From Streptomyces lilacinus (GTDB taxonomy: Bacteria > Actinomycetota > Actinomycetes > Streptomycetales > Streptomycetaceae), in NCBI GenBank assembly GCA_000715685.1, contig KL569417.1:5602-12633 (forward strand): a stretch of DNA of 7,032 nucleotides. The letters are read 5' to 3'. Below the pieces are notes generated by a model. The model saw nothing but the letters and a program-made list of their open reading frames with translations. It was not told where the DNA came from and made no database searches. This document shows, one piece after another, positions 1 to 4,746 of this stretch; the first letter of the stretch is position 1; each line of letters starts with the position of its first letter. The position numbers and the translations under genes were made by a program.

Positions 1-843
1 GGCGCTCTCCTGCTCGGCCAGCCGCGTCTTGGTGACGTCGAGGAACAGCCAGGCCACGCCCAGCGGCACGGGCTCCTCCGTCAGCGGCGTGGCCAGCCGC
101 AGGAAGCCGCTGCGCCAGCAGCGCCGCTCCGGCACGGGCGCGGGAGCGCCGACGCCGGTGTCGCGGACCGTGACCCACAGCTCGGTGGGCGCGGGCGGCG
201 CGCCGGCCGCCAGCACGTGCTGCAGCGCGCCCTCGAGCTCCTCCGCGCCCTGCTCCAGGAGCTCACCGAGCGGCCGCCCCAGCAGAGCGGTGCGGCTCGT
301 GCGCAAGGCACGGGCGGCGTGGGCGTTGGCCAGGGCCGGGCGGAGGTCCGCGTCGACGAGGATCACGCCCCACGAGGCGTCGCCGAAGAGGGCCTCGCTC
401 AGCGCGACCGAGCGCTCCAGGTCGATCTGGGTGTGCACTTCGCTGAAGGCGCAGTACACCCCCGCCGGTCTGCCGTCCGCGCCGGGCACGGCGGAGGACT
501 GGACGCGTACGAGCACCCGCCCGCCGTCCTTCGTCAGCAGCGCGAACTCGTCCACCTGCCGGCCCGCCGCCCGCATCGCGCCGAGCAGCCGCTCGATGAC
601 CGCGCCGGCGTCCGCCTCGCGGGCCGCCCAGCCGCCCAGGCCCCGCCGCCCGACGGCCTCCTCGGCCGTCCAGCCGAGGATCCGCTCGGCCTCGCGGTTC
701 CAGTGCGTGACCGTGCCCTCCGCGTCGAAGGCGCACAGCGCGGCGTCCATCCCGTCGAGAAGGGCCACGAGGAGGTCGTGGTCGTCGCTGTCCGGGGCCG
801 CCGCCCCCTGGCGGGCCGGGCCGGACTGGTGTGGAGCCGTCAC
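1..843 (-). CDS. Tandem-PAS sensor/signalling protein, N-terminal 281 residues (runs off the left edge)
   Basis: This frame is open from a GTG at 843 to the window edge, so only the N-terminal part is present. I see two PAS-like modules. The first, about residues 24-135, has the signature LLDGMDAALCAFDAEGTVTH followed by WNREAERILGWTAEEAVGR, and ends in a beta strand containing GVYCAFSEV. The second, about residues 148-272, begins SEALFGDASWGVILVDADL and ends GVAWLFLDVTKTR. Helical linkers (QIDLERSVALSEAL and KTRLAEQES) follow each module, as in multidomain PAS sensors. There is no signal peptide or membrane segment, so it is probably cytosolic. The effector domain (kinase, phosphatase or other) lies beyond the left edge and cannot be named. 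The GTG start is preferred because GGGGG lies 6 bases upstream; the frame is also open further upstream. PAS proteins sense ligands, redox state or light, and no cofactor residue can be assigned here. Confidence 0.85.
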   Translation of the reverse strand, partial: MTAPHQSGPARQGAAAPDSDDHDLLVALLDGMDAALCAFDAEGTVTHWNREAERILGWTAEEAVGRRGLGGWAAREADAGAVIERLLGAMRAAGRQVDEFALLTKDGGRVLVRVQSSAVPGADGRPAGVYCAFSEVHTQIDLERSVALSEALFGDASWGVILVDADLRPALANAHAARALRTSRTALLGRPLGELLEQGAEELEGALQHVLAAGAPPAPTELWVTVRDTGVGAPAPVPERRCWRSGFLRLATPLTEEPVPLGVAWLFLDVTKTRLAEQESA

Positions 844-873
844 GAGGTACCCCCTGCCGGACGCTTCTGCGTG

Positions 874-900
874 TCCTGCGTGCTGTCCTGCGTCTCCTGC
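874..900. repeat. Short direct repeats in the leader of the PAS gene
   Basis: TCCTGCGT occurs at 874-881 and 886-893 and a partial TCCTGC at 895-900. On the minus strand these read as ACGCAGGA units just upstream of the PAS protein start. They fall in the probable 5' leader or promoter of that gene. They may be an operator, spare Shine-Dalgarno-like sequences, or chance in GC-rich DNA. Confidence 0.4.
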
Positions 901-940
901 ACGAGCGGCATTCAACTCGACCCCGGCGGACACCACACCG

Positions 941-962
941 TCTTCGCCGAAATCTCTTCGCC
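941..962. repeat. Direct repeat TCTTCGCC, 14-base period
   Basis: TCTTCGCC occurs at 941-948 and again at 955-962, start to start 14 bases. It lies between the PAS gene and the rightward promoter at 1031-1059, where a PAS gene promoter or an operator would be expected. Confidence 0.4.
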
Positions 963-964
963 GG

Positions 965-994
965 ATGTCGGCATGTCGGCATGTCGGCGTCGGC
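965..994. repeat. 8-base tandem repeat ATGTCGGC, three copies plus a partial fourth
   Basis: ATGTCGGC is repeated exactly at 965-972, 973-980 and 981-988, followed by GTCGGC at 989-994. It is non-coding and lies between a minus-strand gene and a plus-strand promoter. It could be a slipped-strand repeat or a protein binding array; the sequence alone does not decide. Confidence 0.7.
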
Positions 995-1006
995 GCACAC
1001 GCGGGT

Positions 1007-1028
1007 CGAAAATCCGCGGGCGAAAATC
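1007..1028. repeat. Direct repeat CGAAAATC immediately upstream of the rightward promoter
   Basis: CGAAAATC occurs at 1007-1014 and 1021-1028, start to start 14 bases. This is the same spacing as the TCTTCGCC pair further left. The second copy ends two bases before the -35 element at 1031. An A-tract motif in such GC-rich DNA directly behind a promoter suggests an activator site or UP-like element; this is inference. Confidence 0.45.
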
Positions 1029-1030
1029 TG

Positions 1031-1059
1031 TTGTGGCCGCCGGAGCCGCTTCCTAGGCT
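1031..1059 (+). promoter_or_regulatory. Housekeeping-type promoter driving the micro-ORF/structured RNA
   Basis: A -35 hexamer TTGTGG (1031-1036) and a -10 hexamer TAGGCT (1054-1059) are separated by exactly 17 bases. This fits the principal sigma factor (HrdB-type) consensus of streptomycetes well. It predicts a transcript starting near 1066. No conventional plus-strand gene follows until citA at 2379, so the promoter seems dedicated to the element described next. Confidence 0.75.
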
Positions 1060-1071
1060 GGGCCGTACACG

Positions 1072-1087
1072 AGAAGGGAGGTGGTTC
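1072..1087 (+). promoter_or_regulatory. Extended Shine-Dalgarno sequence of the micro-ORF
   Basis: The bases AGAAGGGAGGTGGTTC match 13 of 16 positions of the full complement of the 16S rRNA 3' tail as I know it (AGAAAGGAGGTGATCC). The three mismatches are all G-U compatible, so all 16 bases could pair. The core GGAGG ends 11 bases before the ATG at 1093. Few genes have so long a complementarity, so this site either ensures very strong initiation or binds 30S subunits for another purpose. Confidence 0.7.
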
Positions 1088-1092
1088 GGAGC

Positions 1093-1131
1093 ATGATTTC
1101 TTTCCGGACGCGTGAGGTGACTGCGGGCTAG
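1093..1131 (+). CDS. Micro-ORF / leader peptide, MISFRTREVTAG (12 residues)
   Basis: ATG at 1093 opens a 12-codon frame ending in TAG at 1129-1131. It lies about 27 bases after the predicted transcript start and 11 bases after a very strong Shine-Dalgarno core. Four sense codons end in T (ATT, TCT, CGT, ACT), unlike the G/C-ending codons of neighbouring genes. Codons 9-11 are also one arm of a 9-bp long-range stem (1116-1124 with 1181-1189), and the TAG stop sits in the loop of a small hairpin. Translation would therefore compete with RNA folding, as in attenuator leader peptides. No enrichment for one amino acid is evident, so no sensed metabolite can be named. It is too short to identify by similarity. 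Confidence 0.55.
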   Translation: MISFRTREVTAG

Positions 1132-1189
1132 CGCCCGTCGTCGCGTACAGCGCGGTGCCGGCGTTGCCGGCCAATTCCCAGCAGTCACC

Positions 1190-1267
1190 CGATCCGTGGG
1201 CCGCCGAGTCGTCCGCTCGGCATCGCCACGCCGCGAAGCGGCATGGCGATCACCGGCCCACGGATCG
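1190..1267. terminator. Long inverted repeat between the small RNA and pdxH, possible bidirectional terminator
   Basis: A perfect 14-bp inverted repeat (arms 1190-1203 and 1254-1267) encloses two further hairpins. It ends 17 bases from the pdxH stop at 1285-1287. Convergent transcripts meet here, so a bidirectional terminator is a sensible reading. There is no real T-run on either side, but streptomycete terminators often lack one. The internal hairpins are more elaborate than a plain terminator needs, which is why it is also listed as part of the RNA. Confidence 0.45.
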
Positions 1268-1284
1268 TCTGCGTTTCGGGGGCG

Positions 1285-1977
1285 CTACGGGCACAGCCGC
1301 TCGACGCGCCAACCGTCGCCGGTGTCCACGTACCGCAGCCGATCGTGCAGCCGGTTCTCCCGCCCCTGCCAGAACTCCACGGTTCGCGCCGTCACCCGGA
1401 AGCCGCCCCAGTGCGGCGGCACCGGCACCGGCTCGCCCTCGGGGAAGCGGGCCGCCGTGCGCGCGTAGGCCGCGTCGAGCTCGGCGCGCGAGCCCACCGG
1501 CGCGGACTGCTCGCTCGCCCAGGCGCCGATCTGCGAGCCGTAGGGCCGGGCGCGGAAGTACGCGGCGGTCTCCTCCGGCGTCACCCGCTCCGCCGTGCCC
1601 GTGACGACCACCTGGCGGGCGAGGGGGTACCAGGGGAAGAGCAGCGAGACGTGCGGGTTCTCGGCGATGTCCCGCGCCTTGCGGGAGCCGTAGTTGGTGT
1701 AGAAGACGAAGCCGCGCCGGTCGTAGGCCTTGAGGAGCACCGTGCGGGAGCTGGGCCGGCCGGCGGCGTCGGCGGTGGAGACGACCATGGCGTTGGGCTC
1801 GTGCAGCTCGCCCTCGGCCGCCTCGGTGAACCAGCGCGCGAACTGCTCGTACGGGCCGGGCGCCAGGTCGGCCTCGGCGAGGCCGGCGGACCGGTAGTGG
1901 CGGCGCATGGCGGCGAGGTCGTGGGCGAGGGCGTAGTCGGCGGCGTCGAAGTCGTCAGCGTGGGACACGGGCCACAT
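1285..1977 (-). CDS. pdxH: Pyridoxamine 5'-phosphate oxidase PdxH
   Basis: This FMN-dependent cytosolic enzyme oxidises pyridoxamine or pyridoxine 5'-phosphate to pyridoxal 5'-phosphate, with H2O2 as by-product, in PLP salvage. The 230 residues match the usual family length. Visible family motifs are RTVLLK (78-83) and [20 protein letters not shown] (97-116), both at the FMN site, and [15 protein letters not shown] (144-158). Towards the C-terminus are PPHWGGFRV (187-195) and [13 protein letters not shown] (201-213), which carry FMN and substrate contacts. The chain ends RVERLCP, in place of the usual RLAP-type ending. The ATG at 1977 lacks a clear Shine-Dalgarno; a GTG three codons in is the alternative. 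It is transcribed divergently from citA and converges on the putative structured RNA. Confidence 0.95.
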   Translation of the reverse strand: MWPVSHADDFDAADYALAHDLAAMRRHYRSAGLAEADLAPGPYEQFARWFTEAAEGELHEPNAMVVSTADAAGRPSSRTVLLKAYDRRGFVFYTNYGSRKARDIAENPHVSLLFPWYPLARQVVVTGTAERVTPEETAAYFRARPYGSQIGAWASEQSAPVGSRAELDAAYARTAARFPEGEPVPVPPHWGGFRVTARTVEFWQGRENRLHDRLRYVDTGDGWRVERLCP

Positions 1978-2208
1978 CTTGCAGCAGCGGGCACGAGAGG
2001 AGAAGCGTGACCCATATCAGTGCCCCGCCGGGACCACCCGTAATCCTGTTACCGCCGGGAAGTCCGGTGTGCCGGACATCACCTTCCCTCGCATGTGCCG
2101 AACCCCCCAAAATCAACCTCGGTCAGCTGTGGTGTCCCGACACCAACGGCTATCGTGTCCGGCCCCGGCCTCGGAAAACCGTCCTTCCAACGTCCTTCTG
2201 CGGAGGCC

Positions 2209-2232
2209 GGGTGAAGTCCCGGGTGAAGTCCG
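2209..2232. repeat. 12-base tandem direct repeat upstream of citA
   Basis: GGGTGAAGTCCC at 2209-2220 is followed directly by GGGTGAAGTCCG at 2221-2232, 11 of 12 bases identical. Together with the GTCCTTC pair just upstream (2181-2198) it places four short repeated boxes about 150-200 bases before the citA start, between the candidate promoter and the gene. Confidence 0.65.
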
Positions 2233-2365
2233 TCCGCACGGGGCATGACCGGGTAGACCGGAACGGACCGCGAGCCGCACACGCTGCCGCGCAGCCGCAC
2301 CGGCACCCCCGCCGAAAGCACCGGGACCGCCCGCCCGGTCAGCAGCCGCTTGTCGCACACATCAT

Positions 2366-2371
2366 GAGGAG
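2366..2371 (+). promoter_or_regulatory. Ribosome binding site that fixes the citA start
   Basis: GAGGAG at 2366-2371 lies 7 bases before the ATG at 2379. It decides in favour of that ATG over the in-frame GTG at 2007, which would add 124 low-complexity residues unlike any citrate synthase N-terminus. Confidence 0.75.
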
Positions 2372-2378
2372 CCGCCTG

Positions 2379-3479
2379 ATGTCCGACTTCGTACCCGGAC
2401 TCGAAGGAGTCGTCGCGTTCGAGACGGAGATCGCCGAACCCGACAAGGAAGGCGGTTCGCTCCGCTACCGAGGCGTCGACATCGAGGACCTGGTGGGCAA
2501 CGTCTCCTTCGGGAACGTCTGGGGCCTGCTGGTCGACGGCGCCTTCAACCCCGGCCTGCCGCCGGCCGAGCCCTTCCCCATCCCCGTCCACTCCGGCGAC
2601 ATCCGCGTCGACGTCCAGTCCGCGCTCGCGATGCTCGCCCCCGTCTGGGGCCTCAAACCTCTCCTCGACATCGACGAGGCCACCGCCCGCGACAACCTCG
2701 CCCGCGCCGCCGTGATGGCGCTGTCGTACGTGGCCCAGTCGGCCCGCGGGCAGGGCCTGCCGATGGTGCCGCAGAAGGAGATCGACAAGGCCGAGACCGT
2801 CGTGGAGCGCTTCATGAAGCGCTGGCGCGGCGAGCCCGACCCCAAGCACGTCAAGGCCGTCGACGCCTACTGGACCTCCGCCGCCGAGCACGGCATGAAC
2901 GCCTCCACCTTCACCGCCCGCGTCATCGCCTCCACCGGCGCCGACGTGGCCGCCGCCCTCTCGGGCGCCGTCGGCGCGATGTCCGGCCCGCTGCACGGCG
3001 GCGCGCCCTCCCGCGTCCTCGGCATGATCGAGGAGATCGAGCGCACCGGCGACGCCGTCGCCTACGTCAAGGGCGCGCTGGACAAGGGCGAGCGCCTCAT
3101 GGGCTTCGGCCACCGCGTCTACCGCGCCGAGGACCCCCGCGCCCGCGTCCTGCGCCGCACGGCCCGCGAGCTCGGTGCCCCGCGCTACGAGGTCGCCGAG
3201 GCCCTGGAGAAGGCGGCCCTGGAGGAGCTCCACAACCGCCGCCCCGACCGGGTCCTGGCCACCAACGTCGAGTTCTGGGCGGCCATCGTCCTGGACTTCG
3301 CCGAGGTGCCGGCGCACATGTTCACGTCGATGTTCACGTGCGCCCGTACGGCGGGCTGGAGCGCCCACATCCTGGAGCAGAAGCGCACGGGCCGCCTGGT
3401 CCGCCCCTCGGCCCGCTACGTGGGCCCGGGCCCCCGCGACCCGCGCGAGGTCATGGGCTACGCGGACATCAAGGGCTGA
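2379..3479 (+). CDS. citA: Citrate synthase, CitA (type 2) class
   Basis: It condenses acetyl-CoA with oxaloacetate to citrate at the entry to the TCA cycle, or with propionyl-CoA in methylcitrate-type homologues; sequence alone does not separate the two. The 366 residues fit the short actinobacterial class. The N-terminus MSDFVPGLEGVVAFETEIAE is family-typical, and SLRYRGVDIEDL (27-38) is the conserved Y-R-G motif. Active-site histidines are H171 (SAAEHGMNASTF), H206 (GPLHGGAPSR) and H245 (GFGHRVYRAEDPRARVL). RTAGWSAHILEQK (323-335) and RLVRPSARYVGP (339-350) form the substrate-binding C-terminus. The catalytic Asp region reads NVEFW, with Glu298 where many homologues have NVDF. I believe Glu is usual in this actinobacterial class, but that is from memory. 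Its last 11 bases overlap the convergent kinase gene, leaving no room for an intergenic terminator. Confidence 0.94.
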   Translation: MSDFVPGLEGVVAFETEIAEPDKEGGSLRYRGVDIEDLVGNVSFGNVWGLLVDGAFNPGLPPAEPFPIPVHSGDIRVDVQSALAMLAPVWGLKPLLDIDEATARDNLARAAVMALSYVAQSARGQGLPMVPQKEIDKAETVVERFMKRWRGEPDPKHVKAVDAYWTSAAEHGMNASTFTARVIASTGADVAAALSGAVGAMSGPLHGGAPSRVLGMIEEIERTGDAVAYVKGALDKGERLMGFGHRVYRAEDPRARVLRRTARELGAPRYEVAEALEKAALEELHNRRPDRVLATNVEFWAAIVLDFAEVPAHMFTSMFTCARTAGWSAHILEQKRTGRLVRPSARYVGPGPRDPREVMGYADIKG

Positions 3480-4332
3480 CGTCACCCACCGAACGCCCGC
3501 TTGCGTCGCCGCTGCCGCTGCCGCCGTGATCGTCACGGTCGCAGTCGCCGAGCAGCGCGGCGAAGCGGGCGTTGCTGTGGCGGGCGGCGGTGGCGCCGAC
3601 GCGCGTCTCCCACTGCCGGCAGTGCGCGACGACGAAGGCCCGCACGGCTTCGGCATCGGCCGACCTCCAGCTCGGGAAGTGCTCTGCCCAGGCGAGCGCC
3701 TCGTCCGGTGAGCAGTCGGCCTCCATCAGACGTACGGCCGTGTAGGCGACGTCCACCCAGGCGGGGCCGAGTGCGGGCATCGCCCAATCGACCAGGTGCG
3801 CACGTCCGTCGGTGACCAGGATGTTGTGCGGGTTGGTGTCCGTGTGCAGGAGGGTTTCCCCCTGCAAGAGGGACAGCTCGCCCGCTTCCAGGAACGCGCG
3901 CCACCTGTCCGCGAAGCGCGGCACGGCGAGGCCATTCGGAGCACGCAACGTCTGGGCAGCGCGCAGCGCGGCGGCGACGAGCGGCAGATCCGGCGACCCG
4001 GACGACAGGTCCGCGTGCCTCCCCTCGACGTACTCGAACCCGAGCAACTCCCAACCACCGGCCACGACGCGCCACAGCAGCCGGGGGCCGACGGTACGCA
4101 CGTACGGGTTGACGGCGGTCTCCCACTGCTGCCCCTCACGGGCGGTGGTGGTGGCCTGTTGCACCGGCAGGCCCTTGACGAACGTCGAGCCGTGGGCCGT
4201 CGACACGCAGGCCGCGAGGGCGCAGTTGAGCCCGGCCGGGAGGTCCCGCGCATCCGCGACAGTGCCGGCCCGCTCCTCGACGGCTGCCCGGACGACGCCG
4301 GGCAGGCGATGCCACTCGGTACGGGGTGTCAT
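3469..4332 (-). CDS. APH-family phosphotransferase (aminoglycoside/choline-kinase fold)
   Basis: This is a 287-residue small-molecule kinase of the APH fold, using ATP to phosphorylate a hydroxyl on an unknown substrate. Visible elements are a candidate ATP-site lysine in STFVKG (K53) and a hinge-like segment LLGFEYVEGRHADL (96-109). The catalytic loop is HTDTNPHNILVT (163-174) with D165 and N170, and the metal-binding aspartate is in VDWAMPALGPAWVDVAY (D182). All catalytic residues are intact, so it should be active. Nothing points to true aminoglycoside resistance; accessory-locus members of this family usually have unknown substrates. ATG 4332 has an excellent ribosome site (GGAGGGAGGT, 5 bases away). 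The glycine/serine-rich C-terminal tail (about 268-287) runs into the citA 3' end and looks like an extension beyond the folded domain. It is probably the last gene of the 5150-to-3469 unit. Confidence 0.87.
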   Translation of the reverse strand: MTPRTEWHRLPGVVRAAVEERAGTVADARDLPAGLNCALAACVSTAHGSTFVKGLPVQQATTTAREGQQWETAVNPYVRTVGPRLLWRVVAGGWELLGFEYVEGRHADLSSGSPDLPLVAAALRAAQTLRAPNGLAVPRFADRWRAFLEAGELSLLQGETLLHTDTNPHNILVTDGRAHLVDWAMPALGPAWVDVAYTAVRLMEADCSPDEALAWAEHFPSWRSADAEAVRAFVVAHCRQWETRVGATAARHSNARFAALLGDCDRDDHGGSGSGDASGRSVGDVSP

Positions 4333-4347
4333 CGCTTACCTCCCTCC

Positions 4348-4375
4348 GGGCGGGGCCACAGCTGCGACCCCGCCC
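4348..4375 (-). promoter_or_regulatory. Strong hairpin between the zinc-ribbon gene and the kinase gene
   Basis: GGGCGGGG at 4348-4355 and CCCCGCCC at 4368-4375 form a perfect 8-bp G/C stem with a 12-base loop that itself contains CAGCTG. In the minus-strand mRNA it lies just after the upstream stop, and its 3' arm ends exactly where the kinase Shine-Dalgarno begins. It may be a partial terminator, an mRNA-stability element or a translational control hairpin. There is no T-run, so a full terminator is less likely. Confidence 0.55.
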
Positions 4376-4386
4376 ATGTCTGCGCC

Positions 4387-4746
4387 CTACTGCTGCGTCG
4401 CCCCGCACTTACGGCAGCGCGTCGCGCCGCTCCACTGGACCCAGTCGTGGTCACAGTTGTCGTTCCGGAGCGGGTGGTGACTGATCCGCTGTTCCATGGC
4501 GATCCTCTCGTATGCTCGGGCGATACGGGCCTGTCCCGTGCCGTCGGACCATGTGCGCTGTGCCGCTTCGAACTGGCGTTTCTCCGCTTCCTCCGGTGGC
4601 CGGAGATTGGTGGCGTAGGCCTTCCAGCTGTAGCCGTTGGGATGCTGCAGCCGGACCAGGCCGTTCGCCGACTCGGTCACGATCCCGATGGCAGTGCTGA
4701 ATCCATCCACGGCCAACGTGCCGATCTCGATGCGGGGAACGGTCAC
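4387..4746 (-). CDS. Small protein: SH3-like module plus C-terminal zinc ribbon (119 aa)
   Basis: Function unknown. Residues 9-50 form a short beta-rich module with the pattern G-T-x-x-V-D, G-I-V, N-G-L-V-R-L, P-N-G, W-K-A, L-R-P. It is followed by a charged helical region (51-90; EEAEKRQFEAAQRTW, ARIARAYERIAMEQR). The C-terminus holds a likely zinc ribbon or treble clef: C98-x-H100, then C111-x-x-C114 in NCDHDWVQWSGATRCRKCG. The GTG start at 4746 overlaps the previous stop as GTGA, and AGGTGGGG lies just upstream, so translation is probably coupled to the 135-residue gene. The module resembles the one in that neighbour. The zinc ribbon suggests nucleic-acid or protein binding; the kinase gene follows 54 bases later. 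Confidence 0.75.
   Translation of the reverse strand: MTVPRIEIGTLAVDGFSTAIGIVTESANGLVRLQHPNGYSWKAYATNLRPPEEAEKRQFEAAQRTWSDGTGQARIARAYERIAMEQRISHHPLRNDNCDHDWVQWSGATRCRKCGATQQ

Larger units (their letters stand above)
1066..1270 (+). ncRNA. Putative structured RNA with two multibranch junctions (unassigned)
   Basis: Downstream of the 1031-1059 promoter the RNA can form a consistent nested fold. Stem A pairs GGTGACTGC 1116-1124 with GCAGTCACC 1181-1189. It encloses three hairpins: GGGC 1125-1128 with GCCC 1133-1136, CGCG 1142-1145 with 1151-1154, and GCCGGC 1157-1162 with 1166-1171. Directly adjacent, stem B pairs 1190-1203 with 1254-1267 (14 perfect pairs). It encloses hairpin CCGAG 1204-1208 / CTCGG 1216-1220, and hairpin 1222-1228 / 1244-1250 extended by GCCGC 1230-1234 / GCGGC 1238-1242 with a GAA loop. 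The helices abut with few unpaired bases, which is hard to get by chance even at high GC. The transcript start and end are inferred. It could be a small RNA, an attenuator without an obvious downstream gene, or an antisense regulator of pdxH, which it approaches head to tail. Confidence 0.6.
1978..2378. promoter_or_regulatory. Divergent pdxH/citA intergenic region with dyads and direct repeats
   Basis: No convincing gene lies in these 401 bases. Two dyads are visible: GTCCGG-TGTG-CCGGAC at 2062-2077 and GGTGTC-CC-GACACC at 2131-2144. The second is followed by TATCGT at 2151-2156, which fits a TANNNT -10 element, though the matching -35 is weak. Further right are GTCCTTC at 2181-2187 and 2192-2198 (11-base period) and a 12-base tandem repeat at 2209-2232. 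The arrangement suggests regulator binding sites controlling citA. The exact promoters are not certain. Confidence 0.5.

Noticed and set aside
965..994. Tandem repeat considered as a CRISPR-like or mobile-element feature
   Set aside because: The unit is only 8 bases with no spacers and no flanking terminal repeats.
29..1096. Long plus-strand open frames over the PAS gene
   Set aside because: They are Ser/Arg/Ala/Pro-rich, with no domains, and opposite a frame with clear PAS motifs.
1116..1189. A 74-base segment with a closing stem and three internal hairpins, tRNA-sized
   Set aside because: There is no T-loop GGTTCGAATCC-type signature, no proper D-loop and no 5-bp anticodon stem at the right place; it lies inside the larger structured RNA and overlaps the micro-ORF.
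2007..2378. In-frame N-terminal extension of CitA from GTG 2007, which has a fair upstream AGGAG
   Set aside because: The 124 added residues are Pro/Arg-rich without any domain and cover the promoter and repeat region; ATG 2379 has a proper ribosome site and gives the standard family N-terminus.
2079..3656. Very long minus-strand open frame (525 codons) opposite citA
   Set aside because: It is the antisense shadow of citA: composition is Gly/Ala/Val/Arg-rich with no motif, and citA on the other strand is unambiguous.
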